From Butyricimonas synergistica DSM 23225 (lineage in GTDB: Bacteria; Bacteroidota; Bacteroidia; Bacteroidales; Marinifilaceae): a stretch of 64,000 nt of DNA. Position numbers and translations under genes: made by a program. The stretch spans positions 124,105 through 188,104 of the forward strand of contig NZ_KB903372.1 in NCBI RefSeq assembly GCF_000379665.1. Direction: 5' to 3'. The notes below the pieces were generated by a model. That model searched no databases and was not told the DNA's origin. It was given only the letters and a program-made list of their open reading frames with translations. Shown here one piece after another: positions 52,430 to 62,115 of the stretch; the first letter of the stretch is position 1, and each line of letters opens with the position of its first letter.

Positions 52430-53101
52430 ATGAAACGTTTACTTTTTTTATCATGCATCGGACTGTTTGCACAGTTTCTGGTCTCATGTTACCCGGGAGG
52501 CGCAGACACAGTGAAGGAGATGGATGTTGCCATAACCAATTATGACAAGAATGCAGACTTCTCCAAGTATACTACATTCTCACTTCCCGATACGATTGTC
52601 TACTTCGTGGCTCAAGGGGAAACACCGAACCACACTTATGACCCACAAATCTTACAACTGGTAAAAGACAATTTCACTCAACTGGGTTACACCTACATTG
52701 ACCCGCAAAGCGAAAGTGATGTGCAGCCGAGTTTCATTGTCACCGTATCAGCTTTCTCTAACGTGAATTATTACTACGCCAACGACTACTGGTACAACTA
52801 CTGGGGTTGGTATCCGGGATGGAACTGGGTTTGGGGACCGACCTGGGGACCGGGTTGGGGACCTTCTTACCCGTGGAATCCTGTTGCCGTATACTCTTAC
52901 AGAAGCGGTTCTATCGTGATCGACATGATTGCGGCAGACCAAACGGCTCCGACAAGCTCAGAGAAAAAGATTCCGGTACTCTGGAGTGGAGTTGCTGACG
53001 GCTTGTTACAAGGCTCCGCGCAATCTATTCTTGACAGGATGGAATCAACCATCGACCAATGTTTCGTTCAATCACCTTACTTGAAAAAACAGGCACAATA
53101 G
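52430..53101 (+). CDS. DUF4136-like lipoprotein with a Trp/Gly/Pro-rich insert
   Basis: A 223-residue lipoprotein (lipobox FLVSC, Cys20). Its strands VAITNYDKNADFSKYTTFSLPDT and SDVQPSFIVTVSAFSNV match the DUF4136 fold, found in envelope lipoproteins of unknown role. The middle (about 112-146) is an unusual aromatic insert: YWYNYWGWYPGWNWVWGP followed by WG and GP repeats. The gene lies 38 nt upstream of a small outer-membrane barrel gene, and the two are probably co-transcribed. Confidence 0.85.
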   Translation: MKRLLFLSCIGLFAQFLVSCYPGGADTVKEMDVAITNYDKNADFSKYTTFSLPDTIVYFVAQGETPNHTYDPQILQLVKDNFTQLGYTYIDPQSESDVQPSFIVTVSAFSNVNYYYANDYWYNYWGWYPGWNWVWGPTWGPGWGPSYPWNPVAVYSYRSGSIVIDMIAADQTAPTSSEKKIPVLWSGVADGLLQGSAQSILDRMESTIDQCFVQSPYLKKQAQ

Positions 53102-53139
53102 AGTAGATCACTAATTGTCAATTTAAAATTCAAACGATT

Positions 53140-53748
53140 ATGAGAAAGTTATTAATAATATCACTTATACTATTCGGGTTAAGCCCATTAGTAAAAGGAC
53201 AAATGCTGAACTTGAACTACCAGATGTCTGTTCCGGTTGGCAAAATGCACGATTTCGCAAGTAAAATGAGTTTCAGAGGCATGGATCTCGAATACCACCA
53301 TTTCCTAGGAGAGAAATTCTCCGTCGGAGGTATGATCGGCTGGAACACCTTCTACAAAGACAAAGGAAAAATAAGTGGCAACTTTAGATTTAAAGGCAGC
53401 AATGACATTCACACCATCACCGGTTATCAATACCGCTACGTCAATACTGTGCCCATCATGGCAATCGGGCGTTACTGGTTCACGGATCAGAATAGCACGT
53501 TCAGACCTTATTTCGGACTAGGCGTCGGTACAAGCTGGACGGAAATGAAGTTAGACGTGGGACAATTCAGCTCCACCAACTCCAAATGGCAATTCGCCTT
53601 CGCTCCTGAAATAGGTACAATTATCCCAGTTAACGACCAGTTTGCATTCAACATCGGGGCTAAATACACCTACGGCACGAAAGCCGGGAAAGTAGAAGCC
53701 ATGCAAAACTTCACGCTTAGCTTGGGTATCGTGTTTATGGGAAACTAA
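53140..53748 (+). CDS. Small outer-membrane beta-barrel protein
   Basis: A 202-residue protein with a signal peptide (about 1-20, ending LVKGQ) and an eight-strand barrel pattern (alternating aromatic strands such as KFSVGGMIGWNTFYKD and QWQFAFAPEIGTIIPV-like text, ending in LSLGIVFMGN). Similar proteins are common in Bacteroidetes with no known role. It is paired with the preceding lipoprotein gene and ends at a strong terminator. Confidence 0.85.
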   Translation: MRKLLIISLILFGLSPLVKGQMLNLNYQMSVPVGKMHDFASKMSFRGMDLEYHHFLGEKFSVGGMIGWNTFYKDKGKISGNFRFKGSNDIHTITGYQYRYVNTVPIMAIGRYWFTDQNSTFRPYFGLGVGTSWTEMKLDVGQFSSTNSKWQFAFAPEIGTIIPVNDQFAFNIGAKYTYGTKAGKVEAMQNFTLSLGIVFMGN

Positions 53749-53781
53749 ATAAACAAAAACAACTAGGTAATCAATAGGGAC

Positions 53782-53810
53782 AGACTGTGCTCGCAAGGGC
53801 ACAGTCTTTT
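53782..53810 (+). terminator. Rho-independent terminator after the barrel gene
   Basis: AGACTGTGC (53782-53790), 8-nt loop, GCACAGTCT (53799-53807), then TTT. It separates the gene from the convergent LytTR regulator gene. Confidence 0.85.
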
Positions 53811-53812
53811 CG

Positions 53813-54547
53813 TTATTGGTTCAGCCACTGCTTGAACTCCTGAATCCGCTCCGAACTCACGATAGCTTCAATCCCACTTGGCGGCAATGGCGACAAAATA
53901 ATCTTAATCCTACTATTGGAATATTTCACCATTTCCTTGATAGCATCATAGCTGATAATAAACTTCCGGTTAATCTTGAAGAAACGAGCGGGGTTCAATT
54001 TCGACTCGATCCCGCTGATCGTTTGGTCGAGGATATAATTCTGCCCGTCCCGGGTAAAAAGCACCAAATACTTCCCGTCTGCCATAAAATAAGCCACATC
54101 CCCGATCGTCACGGACTTCATCTTGGTACCCACGGTCACGAGGAAACGCTCTTGGTACACGGTTAATGAAGCCGCTGGGAAAGGAACATTTGCAGCAGAA
54201 AGCGAGTCCAATTTACCCAATGCCTGCACTAACTCTTCCTTATCAAACGGTTTCAAAATATAATCTATCCCCTGGTACTTAAACGCCTTTAACGCGTACT
54301 CGTCATATGCCGTGATAAAAATTACCGGCACCGTGATCTCCACCTGCCCAAAAATATCAAAACTCTGCCCGTCCCCCAGATGAATATCCATAAAAATCAC
54401 ATCCACTTTATTCTTCCGCAACCACGCCACGCTCTCGCTCACCGAACCCAACTTCGCCAAAATAACAACATCCGGAGCCACCTCCCCCAACAACCTCTCC
54501 AACTCCGAAGCTGCAAGATACTCGTCTTCAATAATAACTGCATTCAT
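53813..54547 (-). CDS. LytTR-family response regulator
   Basis: A 244-residue regulator: receiver domain (1-115, phospho-acceptor Asp54 in IFMDIHLGDG, with YILKPFDKEEL) and a LytTR DNA-binding domain (about 140-240, FLVTVGTKMKSVTIGDVAYFMADGKYLVLFT and FFKINRKFIIS). LytTR proteins bind direct repeats two helical turns apart. The only LytS-type kinase in the window is at 62116-63645, on the far side of the protease-susC-susD operon; the two are the likely pair. A -7 box at 54598-54605 gives it its own promoter, and a terminator isolates it from that operon. Confidence 0.95.
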   Translation of the reverse strand: MNAVIIEDEYLAASELERLLGEVAPDVVILAKLGSVSESVAWLRKNKVDVIFMDIHLGDGQSFDIFGQVEITVPVIFITAYDEYALKAFKYQGIDYILKPFDKEELVQALGKLDSLSAANVPFPAASLTVYQERFLVTVGTKMKSVTIGDVAYFMADGKYLVLFTRDGQNYILDQTISGIESKLNPARFFKINRKFIISYDAIKEMVKYSNSRIKIILSPLPPSGIEAIVSSERIQEFKQWLNQ

Positions 54548-54597
54548 AGGCTATTTTTATAAATACCCATCAGGGTACATCCCCGATTCCGTATCTA

Positions 54598-54629
54598 CAA
54601 AAATATAGAAAATAGTTCACGAAAGCAAA
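54598..54629 (-). promoter_or_regulatory. Promoter of the LytTR regulator gene
   Basis: On the minus strand TTTG (54626-54629) and TATTTTTG (54598-54605) are 20 nt apart, a full Bacteroidetes -33/-7 pair. It overlaps the U-tract of the preceding terminator and gives a leader near 45 nt. Confidence 0.6.
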
Positions 54630-54659
54630 AAAGCAAACGCAGAGGATTTTTCCTCTGCG
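54630..54659 (-). terminator. Terminator of the second protease/SusCD operon
   Basis: CGCAGAGGA (54638-54646), loop of 4, TCCTCTGCG (54651-54659): 9 perfect pairs, followed on the minus strand by TTTGCTTTTTT. It lies 34 nt after the susD stop. Confidence 0.85.
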
Positions 54660-54692
54660 CTTCCAACCACTAATAAACCTAAAACATACAAC

Positions 54693-56051
54693 CTAATCTA
54701 TCAAATTAGGATTATTTTCAATCGCCTCTTTTGGGAAAGGAATAGTATATTTGGGATCATCAGCATACAATGTTGCGGTAAACTCTTCAAATTCTTCATT
54801 ATAATAAGTTTTCACAATTTCGGGACGTGTTGTACGACGCAAATCATACCAACGATGTCCTTCGAATACGAGTTCCCGAGCTCGTTCATCCATAATTTCA
54901 TTTATTAATTGCTCCTGATTCATTTTCTCTATTTCAACCTTTTTCTCATCATAATAACTGGCAATTAAACGATTTTTCATCACTGACAACAAATACCCCC
55001 TTGCAACATCAAGCTTTCCCGTTTGCCTTGCAGCAGCTTCAGCTGCAATCAAATAAATTTCAGAACTTCTAAAAGTAACCTTATCACTTAGCGCCGTACC
55101 TTTATTAGGAATATACCCACTATATGATACTCTAAAATAACGGTTAACCCGAGTATCTTTATAAGTATCATTCTCTTGCCCAGAGTTATATTTATCGCCA
55201 ATATTCCAAAGCATTGTCATATCATCTACAATATCCACATTTGAAACCTGTTCTAATGACAAAATAGCTTCTTGTGAATCATAAGCCCAAGGTTTAGCCT
55301 CAGCATCTGCGACCATATCGGTCAATGCACACTGAGGAAGAATTTCTTCCGCTGCCGCCTGTGCCAAATCCCATTCTCCCCGATATAAACGAACTCTAGC
55401 CTCCAAAGCTTTTAATGACTTCTTAGAAAAACGGTAACGTGTAGAAGCCGGTTGCTCATCTAGTTGCATATATTTCTCAGCTTCTTCTATATCTTTCAGT
55501 ATTTGAGTATACACCTCTTCCACTGTTGCTCTTGGAAAATTTTGATCTATATCCACTTTCAAAACAATAGGGACACCTTTATCAGATGAAGCTGTTTCTC
55601 TCGTATATTGCTTCGCATAGAGATTCAGTAATTCAAAATGCGTATAAGCCCGTAAACAATAAGCTTCTGCCAAAATTTGTTCTCTAGTATCATCAGTCAC
55701 GTCTACTTTCGCATCCAATACTCCATCAATTATACTATTCGCATAAAAGATCATTCTATACATTTGTTGCCAAGGATAATCATACGTGAGAGGATCATCA
55801 CTCTCGTCTTTCCACGTAGCCATATCAATATAATTGTCATAAGACAATCCATATATATAAGGGAATACTTCATCCGAACGTACGGTCAGATAATGTTTAT
55901 ATCTAGGATAAGTTGAATAAGCCGATGCTAATAAAGCCCTAAATTCGGAAACTTCATCAGGTATCACTTTGCCTACTGGTTCCACGTCCAAATAGTTACA
56001 TGACGTGAACATAACCAAAGATATTATTACAGATTGTATATATTTCATCAT
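54693..56051 (-). CDS. SusD/RagB-family nutrient-binding lipoprotein
   Basis: A 452-residue lipoprotein (MMKYIQSVIISLVMFTSCNYLD, Cys18, followed by the DVEPVGK motif common at the start of mature SusD). TPR-like helices (AEAYCLRAYTHFELLNLYAKQY) and the C-terminal RagB/SusD signature IMDERARELVFEGHRWYDLRRTTRP are present. It is the lid of the SusC channel encoded 10 nt upstream and the last gene of its operon. The AT-rich base composition is lower in GC than most of the window. Confidence 0.95.
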   Translation of the reverse strand: MMKYIQSVIISLVMFTSCNYLDVEPVGKVIPDEVSEFRALLASAYSTYPRYKHYLTVRSDEVFPYIYGLSYDNYIDMATWKDESDDPLTYDYPWQQMYRMIFYANSIIDGVLDAKVDVTDDTREQILAEAYCLRAYTHFELLNLYAKQYTRETASSDKGVPIVLKVDIDQNFPRATVEEVYTQILKDIEEAEKYMQLDEQPASTRYRFSKKSLKALEARVRLYRGEWDLAQAAAEEILPQCALTDMVADAEAKPWAYDSQEAILSLEQVSNVDIVDDMTMLWNIGDKYNSGQENDTYKDTRVNRYFRVSYSGYIPNKGTALSDKVTFRSSEIYLIAAEAAARQTGKLDVARGYLLSVMKNRLIASYYDEKKVEIEKMNQEQLINEIMDERARELVFEGHRWYDLRRTTRPEIVKTYYNEEFEEFTATLYADDPKYTIPFPKEAIENNPNLID

Positions 56052-56061
56052 ACTAAATTAA

Positions 56062-59000
56062 TTAAAAGGTCAAGTCTATACCACAAGAAAACGTTTTTGC
56101 CAAAGGCTGCGCATAAATACTTCCATAAGTCTCCGGATCGAAATAACCTTTGTAACTTCCCCCAAAAACAAAAGGATTCCTAGATTCAAAGCTAATTCGA
56201 GCTGCAGCAAAACCTATTTTTCTCATTATTTCTTCTGGGATATTATACCCCAAGCGAATACTATTAATACGCATATAGCTCATTTGCTTAAACCATATAT
56301 CATAACTCCTATATGAGTTTCCCGGATCTTTCACCTGTAACCATTGGTAACCCCAATTTTTTTCTCCTTCTGTATTAGTACCGATCAACCGTGCATATTT
56401 CCCATTCGGATTACTTGGAGACCATATTTGGAACATCCTATTCGAATAATTCTGTCCAGGCGATGTAGTTGCCGGATTATAGAACGGAGTTTCTTGTACT
56501 GTTTGGTCCAAAATAAATGAAGCTGCAATAGTTAAATCAAAATTACGATAACGGAATTTATTTATCCAACCTCCCGTAAATTTCGGTTCCGTTGTTCCCT
56601 CATAAGTATATAAATCACGATATTGTTCTGCAGACAATCCACTTTCCAAAAAGGTTATGAAACCTCCCATTTGAGATCCTTCTCTCAATTGATAAAATTC
56701 ATTAAACGAAACTTTTTGTCCTTGTTTATTATAGAACATCTGCATCCCGTTTTCATCCAAACCAGCTGTTTTCAAAGAAAATACAGCACCGACAGAATAC
56801 CCTTCTCGAGAAGGTTCATATGAATTTTCCCGAACATTAATCTTATTAATTACACTTTTATTATGTGCGATATTAAAGTCCATCGACCATTTGAAATTCT
56901 TTGTTTGAATATTCACAGTTGATAAAGAAAACTCAAAACCTTTATTAGTTAATCTTGCCCAGTTCATATTTGAAAAATTAAACCCATTTTCGCCAGGCAA
57001 AGACCGTAAACCAATAAGATCCTTACTTAAACGATGGTACACATCCAAACTCAAAGCTACCCGATTATCAAGTACAGCAACATCCAAGCCACCATTCCAG
57101 TTTCTTGTTTTCTCCCAACGTAAATATTGATTTGGAGGAGAATCAACTGAAATATTTGGTTCGCTCTCACCCGGTAAAATCGTAACATTTCCCCAGCTAC
57201 CAACAAGTTCTGGTGACGTGTTTTTATCTACATTTCCTTGAATACCGTAAGATGCTCGCAATTTCAAGTTCGATAGCCACTCTACATCACGCATAAATTC
57301 TTCTCTATTTATATTCCACGCCCCGGATACAGACCATAAAGGCAGATATTTATATTTACGATCGACACCGAACATATTTGAACCATCGTAACGCAAACTT
57401 CCAAAAAATACATATCGATTATCATAAGCATAGGAAGCCGTCATGTAATAAGACAAGAATCTATCTTCCGCAAAACTTTTCTGATATTGACGGAATGCCG
57501 CTTCATCAACAGCTGTACTTCCTGTAGGAAAAACTAGAGGCTTCGTTGTCAAGGAATTTGGATCATACCCAAACCCTTTAGTCTGAATCGTTGTTGTCTT
57601 ATTTCCCCTCATTTCCAATCCAGCCATCACATTCACTTCGTGCTTTTCTGCAAAATATTTATTAAACTCTCCTTGTAATTTCCATTGGTATTGATTCATA
57701 TCAGTTGTAGCATTTTGAATAATACCTCCATCCGGGAGAAAATATGTTCCATCGTTTACTCTCGTTCTTTCTCTATATTTACGGACATAATAAGTTTCTT
57801 TATCTGCAATCTTTTCAGAACTGGTATGTTCCAATTGCATACCAAATTGTGTAGAAAGATTTAACCATGAAGCGACCTTATAATTTAAAGAAAGCATCGG
57901 TTTTATGGATCTATTTTTTAAGGTATATTTCGTATTATTCATCTCTTCCAAATAATTAAACTTCACATACCTCCCACTATATCCTTCTATATCCTGATCA
58001 TAGACATAATCGCCATTCTCATCTCTTAATTTCAAATAAGGGTTTGCATTTCGAGAATAGTTCGCCGGATTTATAAACGCATCTGCATCTGTCAAATAAC
58101 TATTCCGTTTACTATCAGTTACAAATAAAGAAACTCCTACATTCAAATTCGGAATTATATCAAAATCTGTTTTCATCGTTATATTATAACGCTCAAATCC
58201 CGTATTTCTTGTAGTACCCTCTTCGTTATAATAACCACCTGAAAAATAATATCTAGCGAAATCAGAACCTCCCGAAACACTAATATTATATTGTTGATTC
58301 ACTGCATTCCGATAAATGACATCCCCCCAATTCGTGTTAATATTACGTAATGCATTAATCTCAGATTGAGCATCAGAGGATAATCCTCCAAATCCATTTT
58401 CCCGAAGAACTCCTAACTGATCGTGTCTTTTTAATATTCGAGCAACCTCTCCATAATCACTCCGATAATCCAAATCTGAACGAGAAGCTAAATCTAACTC
58501 AAAATCAACTTTTTCTGAAGCATTCATTAAATTCAACTTATCCAAATCCGGCTTTAATGTATAAAATACTCCTCCTGAAAAATTCACCCGAGGTTTTCCC
58601 CTAGAGCCTTTTTTCGTCGTTATAACAATTACACCATTTGCAGCACGAGCACCATAAATTGCAGTTGCCGCCGCATCCTTTAATATCGTGATATCTTGAA
58701 TATCCGAAGGATTAACACCTCCGATAGATGTATTATATAATTCATCAATATTATCTTTACTATTAAAATCTGTCGGAATATCATTCCCTTCCAAAATCAT
58801 ACCATCCATAACCCACAGCGGATCCGTACTCCCACTCAAAGACACCGTACTACGAATACGCATTTTATTAGGTGCACCCGGAGCTCCATTCGTGGGGATT
58901 GAAGTCATACCCGCAACCTGTCCTTCCAATAGTTGATCGATACTGGCAACTCCTATTCGTTTTATATCATCCATCTTTACAGTTTGAATTGCAGAGGTAG

Positions 59001-59388
59001 CTTTTCGTTTCTCTATTTTTTGATACCCAGTCACCACCACTTCCTCCAACTGCTCCAAATCCGGTTGTAAAAGCACCTTGAACTCCGTCTTTTTAGAGAT
59101 GTCCAGTTTCAAGGGTTTATACCCGATAAAACTAATTACCACGTAATTCACGGCTTTCGGTACTTTCAATTCAAAGTTTCCATCGATATCCGTGATTGTT
59201 CCTTTAGGTCCCAAATTCTTGGACTCCGGGGCATCCGGATCTATAACCACTGTCGCTCCAATCAAAGTCTCGTTCGTAACGGAATCCATTACCACGCCCT
59301 TAATTGTTCGGTAGTCTCCCTCGTTCTGAGCGAGCAACCAAAGCGGACAGAATAACGCAATCAATAATAAAAATTTTCTCATGTTCAT
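56062..59388 (-). CDS. SusC/RagA-family TonB-dependent transporter without STN domain
   Basis: A 1108-residue outer-membrane transporter: signal peptide (1-20, ending LLAQ), a carboxypeptidase-regulatory-like domain (about 27-105, KGVVMDSVTNETLIGATVVI), the EEVVVTGYQKI link, a plug (about 120-260, DAAATAIYGARAANGVIVITTKKG) and a barrel. Unlike the other two SusC proteins in the window it lacks the N-terminal STN domain, which fits the lack of sigma/FecR genes and the presence of a flanking kinase/LytTR pair. It follows the protease gene by 31 nt. The start could be Met3. Confidence 0.95.
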   Translation of the reverse strand: MNMRKFLLLIALFCPLWLLAQNEGDYRTIKGVVMDSVTNETLIGATVVIDPDAPESKNLGPKGTITDIDGNFELKVPKAVNYVVISFIGYKPLKLDISKKTEFKVLLQPDLEQLEEVVVTGYQKIEKRKATSAIQTVKMDDIKRIGVASIDQLLEGQVAGMTSIPTNGAPGAPNKMRIRSTVSLSGSTDPLWVMDGMILEGNDIPTDFNSKDNIDELYNTSIGGVNPSDIQDITILKDAAATAIYGARAANGVIVITTKKGSRGKPRVNFSGGVFYTLKPDLDKLNLMNASEKVDFELDLASRSDLDYRSDYGEVARILKRHDQLGVLRENGFGGLSSDAQSEINALRNINTNWGDVIYRNAVNQQYNISVSGGSDFARYYFSGGYYNEEGTTRNTGFERYNITMKTDFDIIPNLNVGVSLFVTDSKRNSYLTDADAFINPANYSRNANPYLKLRDENGDYVYDQDIEGYSGRYVKFNYLEEMNNTKYTLKNRSIKPMLSLNYKVASWLNLSTQFGMQLEHTSSEKIADKETYYVRKYRERTRVNDGTYFLPDGGIIQNATTDMNQYQWKLQGEFNKYFAEKHEVNVMAGLEMRGNKTTTIQTKGFGYDPNSLTTKPLVFPTGSTAVDEAAFRQYQKSFAEDRFLSYYMTASYAYDNRYVFFGSLRYDGSNMFGVDRKYKYLPLWSVSGAWNINREEFMRDVEWLSNLKLRASYGIQGNVDKNTSPELVGSWGNVTILPGESEPNISVDSPPNQYLRWEKTRNWNGGLDVAVLDNRVALSLDVYHRLSKDLIGLRSLPGENGFNFSNMNWARLTNKGFEFSLSTVNIQTKNFKWSMDFNIAHNKSVINKINVRENSYEPSREGYSVGAVFSLKTAGLDENGMQMFYNKQGQKVSFNEFYQLREGSQMGGFITFLESGLSAEQYRDLYTYEGTTEPKFTGGWINKFRYRNFDLTIAASFILDQTVQETPFYNPATTSPGQNYSNRMFQIWSPSNPNGKYARLIGTNTEGEKNWGYQWLQVKDPGNSYRSYDIWFKQMSYMRINSIRLGYNIPEEIMRKIGFAAARISFESRNPFVFGGSYKGYFDPETYGSIYAQPLAKTFSCGIDLTF

Positions 59389-59419
59389 TTGTTTACTTCG
59401 TATGTTAAAGGTATAATAA

Positions 59420-61990
59420 TTATCTCATGTTCAAAGCTTCCTTGATACGGATAATCAAATCTTCATAATGATTTCTCGTTTCAACGTTGCCCGTGTTTCG
59501 CTTACTTTCCGCCAATTTCAGAACTTTCAACAACTCACCTCTTTTCACGGACACCGCCTCAGATACCCGTCCCATGGAAGTGAAATGCAAAATTCTCAAT
59601 TGAGCGTCTTCTCTAGGTTCTATTTTAAACGCAGCTTCTTTTGAGGCAAAGCAACACGCGTTTGTATTGTGTAAAGCCTTCTTTGTTGTTTTCTCCACGG
59701 CTTTATTTGAACTCACAATGATGGCATCGATAAAGTTCTTCTGTGTCATCCTTTCATAAAGTGACAGGTTCTTTCCCGCGTTAGAACTGGCGAATATAAC
59801 TTTGTGAATATCCGCGAACATCTCCTCGGGAGTATAACATTTAGCACGTCCTAAAGTCGCTTCCGCATCAAACATACGCATCAGGCGATCGTCTTTCAAC
59901 AAATTATAGAACGTAGCGTACTGCATCTCTCGTGCCACCGTGTAAGGAGAATATTCTACACCCATTTGTATCGGGTAACTCTTCTTCCACACCTCTGCTC
60001 CAAACAACCAATCCGGAACGATAAATACTTCATCGATCAAATATTTCACGCTCTCCTTCTGTCTCTCTCTCGGCACGGGAACGTAACGATCCTCTGAACT
60101 ACCCATTACCGGATTGTTTATATATATACCACCCACGTTTGCCGTCACGTGTCCGGCGTACATTTTCCATTGGTTAATCACTGCCATCAACAACCTGCCA
60201 GCTTGCGTGAATCCTTCTCCTTCTTCTTCCGTCCACGTGATAATATTCGGCACGATTCGCTTCAAGTTCATAATCCCGTAACGATTCGCTTTCACAACAT
60301 CATCACCCAGGTCTTCATCTTGTGATCGCGGGTCGATTGGGTCTTTCGGGTCTTGTTGCTCCCCGTACCAATACATCGGATCATCCTCGTGTTCCCGAAT
60401 CCAGCCGTTCAAAATCGGCAACTCCTCTTGCGGTGTTTCCGTGTCTAACCAACGATAAGCCCAATTAATAGCAAATTTATCATATATTCCAATCTTAGGA
60501 GTAATAGCCACGACACCATCTCCAGGTTGTGCCACGTAATTAAAACGGGCATAATCCATGATAGAACTTGCCGTGCCCCCCATCTTCGAGGTAAAACTCG
60601 GGGATCTCAATGAATCCACAGGGAAAGACGAGGAGGCACCCATATTATGCTTCAACCCGAACGTGTGACCAACTTCGTGCGATGACACGAAACGAATAGC
60701 ACTAGCCATATGCTCGTCACTCAATTTATTTCCCCGTGCTCTCGGGTCTATCGGTCCCGTTTGAACTTGTATCCATGAATGAAGCAATGACATCACGTTA
60801 TGCCACCATACCACGTCAGCCTCTATAATCTCACCGGAACGGGGATCCACAACAGAAGGTCCCATAGCGTTCGCCTGCTCAGATGCCGCATAGGTGATGA
60901 CAGAATAACGAACATCATCTATATCGAAATCTTCATCACCCTCGGGGACATCCTTCGCGATAACAGCATTTTTGAAACCTGCTGCCTCGAATGCTGCCTG
61001 CCAATCCAATACTCCTGCCTTTATTTCCTCCCTCCACTGTTTCGGGGTTGAAGGATCGATATAAAACACAATCGGTTTAACAGGCTCTACCACCTCTCCT
61101 CTATTATATTTCTCTACATCTTCCGGCTTCGGTTCTAACCGCCAACGGTGGACGAACTCCCGTTTTTCTACTTTTTGTTGCGCATCATTAAAATAAGCAT
61201 GCTCCGTCGTGAAGAACCCTACACGGGGATCCGCGAAACGCGGCTTCATCGGCACTTCCGGCAACAACACCAAGTTCGTTGTCGTCTCTACGGTCAAAGG
61301 GACAGCCACGCCACCATCTACCACTGACGTCGTCATCAGCGCTTTCACCACCACATTCTCAGGGAACACTTTCACACTCAATATCTTTGATAAATTTGTC
61401 TTTATCGCTCCCCCCAAAGAGATACTATTATATACATCATTAAAGCTTTTCTCGCTTCCGTCAAATATCTTATTTACTTTAATCACCACGGATGCCGAAT
61501 CTTTCCCGTATGCCTCGATCGGGAAATACTCGATCACCGACTCCCGGTAATTCGCCTTCACCGATTCCGCTATCGCGTCTCCTTCCGGCGCACTTACTCT
61601 CGGATTATAGGTTGTCACCCATACTTTATTCAACTTCTCGTCTTTATAGAAACGGATTAGTTTATCATCATATTCCATTCCTCGATTCAACCCTGCATCA
61701 TTCAATTCGTAAGGCACTCCCGACACTTTATTCACGATCAAGAGATCACGTCCCATCAATGAATCGGCGATCTCGAAATAATAATCATTCTCCACCGTCA
61801 GAATTTTGATCACTCCTTCGGCAACCTTTGCCTTTTTTACTAATTCACCATAAGTATCCTTACTGGCTACTTCCGTTTTTTCTTCAGACTTTTTTTTCTT
61901 TTGTCTTTCACTAGAATATCCCGTCATGGAAAGTAACAATAATGCCACGATCATTGTCACGCCTAAGATAAATGTCTTTGTTTTTGCCAT
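59420..61990 (-). CDS. Secreted zinc metalloprotease, DUF5117/DUF4953 family (active site intact)
   Basis: An 856-residue protease with an N-terminal signal or membrane segment (about 8-25), a Lys-rich linker (31-38), DUF5118/DUF5117 (about 45-285) and a zincin domain with HEVGHTFGLKH at 438-448 (zinc ligands His438, His442 and His448; catalytic Glu439) and Met-turn SIMDY. It is a paralogue of the protease at 18578, but here it is the first gene of its operon, before susC and susD. Its promoter region (61991-62115) carries two 21-bp-spaced direct repeats that fit LytTR binding. It probably supplies peptides for the SusCD pair; the substrate is unknown. Confidence 0.93.
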   Translation of the reverse strand: MAKTKTFILGVTMIVALLLLSMTGYSSERQKKKKSEEKTEVASKDTYGELVKKAKVAEGVIKILTVENDYYFEIADSLMGRDLLIVNKVSGVPYELNDAGLNRGMEYDDKLIRFYKDEKLNKVWVTTYNPRVSAPEGDAIAESVKANYRESVIEYFPIEAYGKDSASVVIKVNKIFDGSEKSFNDVYNSISLGGAIKTNLSKILSVKVFPENVVVKALMTTSVVDGGVAVPLTVETTTNLVLLPEVPMKPRFADPRVGFFTTEHAYFNDAQQKVEKREFVHRWRLEPKPEDVEKYNRGEVVEPVKPIVFYIDPSTPKQWREEIKAGVLDWQAAFEAAGFKNAVIAKDVPEGDEDFDIDDVRYSVITYAASEQANAMGPSVVDPRSGEIIEADVVWWHNVMSLLHSWIQVQTGPIDPRARGNKLSDEHMASAIRFVSSHEVGHTFGLKHNMGASSSFPVDSLRSPSFTSKMGGTASSIMDYARFNYVAQPGDGVVAITPKIGIYDKFAINWAYRWLDTETPQEELPILNGWIREHEDDPMYWYGEQQDPKDPIDPRSQDEDLGDDVVKANRYGIMNLKRIVPNIITWTEEEGEGFTQAGRLLMAVINQWKMYAGHVTANVGGIYINNPVMGSSEDRYVPVPRERQKESVKYLIDEVFIVPDWLFGAEVWKKSYPIQMGVEYSPYTVAREMQYATFYNLLKDDRLMRMFDAEATLGRAKCYTPEEMFADIHKVIFASSNAGKNLSLYERMTQKNFIDAIIVSSNKAVEKTTKKALHNTNACCFASKEAAFKIEPREDAQLRILHFTSMGRVSEAVSVKRGELLKVLKLAESKRNTGNVETRNHYEDLIIRIKEALNMR

Positions 61991-62034
61991 ACTTTATTTA
62001 TTCGTTAAATCTGACCTAAATCTTTGATGCTATA

Positions 62035-62042
62035 CAATATTA
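62035..62042 (-). promoter_or_regulatory. Weak -7 box (TAATATTG) for the protease/SusCD operon
   Basis: The minus strand reads TAATATTG, one mismatch to TAnnTTTG. It lies 31 nt downstream of the proximal direct repeat, which would put the repeats at about -43 to -71, an activator position. A weak promoter would fit the need for an activator. Confidence 0.35.
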
Positions 62043-62072
62043 AGACAGATTTCGCCGAATAAAAATAAAATA

Positions 62073-62101
62073 GGAGTGAATCCCCGAAAAAACGGAGTGA
62101 A
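62073..62101 (-). promoter_or_regulatory. Candidate LytTR operator: two GGAGTGAA direct repeats, 21 bp apart
   Basis: GGAGTGAA occurs at 62073-62080 and again at 62094-62101 (TTCACTCC on the minus strand), exactly 21 bp apart. LytTR regulators such as AgrA, AlgR and ComE bind two short direct repeats two helical turns apart. The site is upstream of the protease gene, between it and the kinase gene, and its likely regulator is encoded at 53813-54547. Confidence 0.6.
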
Positions 62102-62115
62102 AGTTCGATTTTTAG

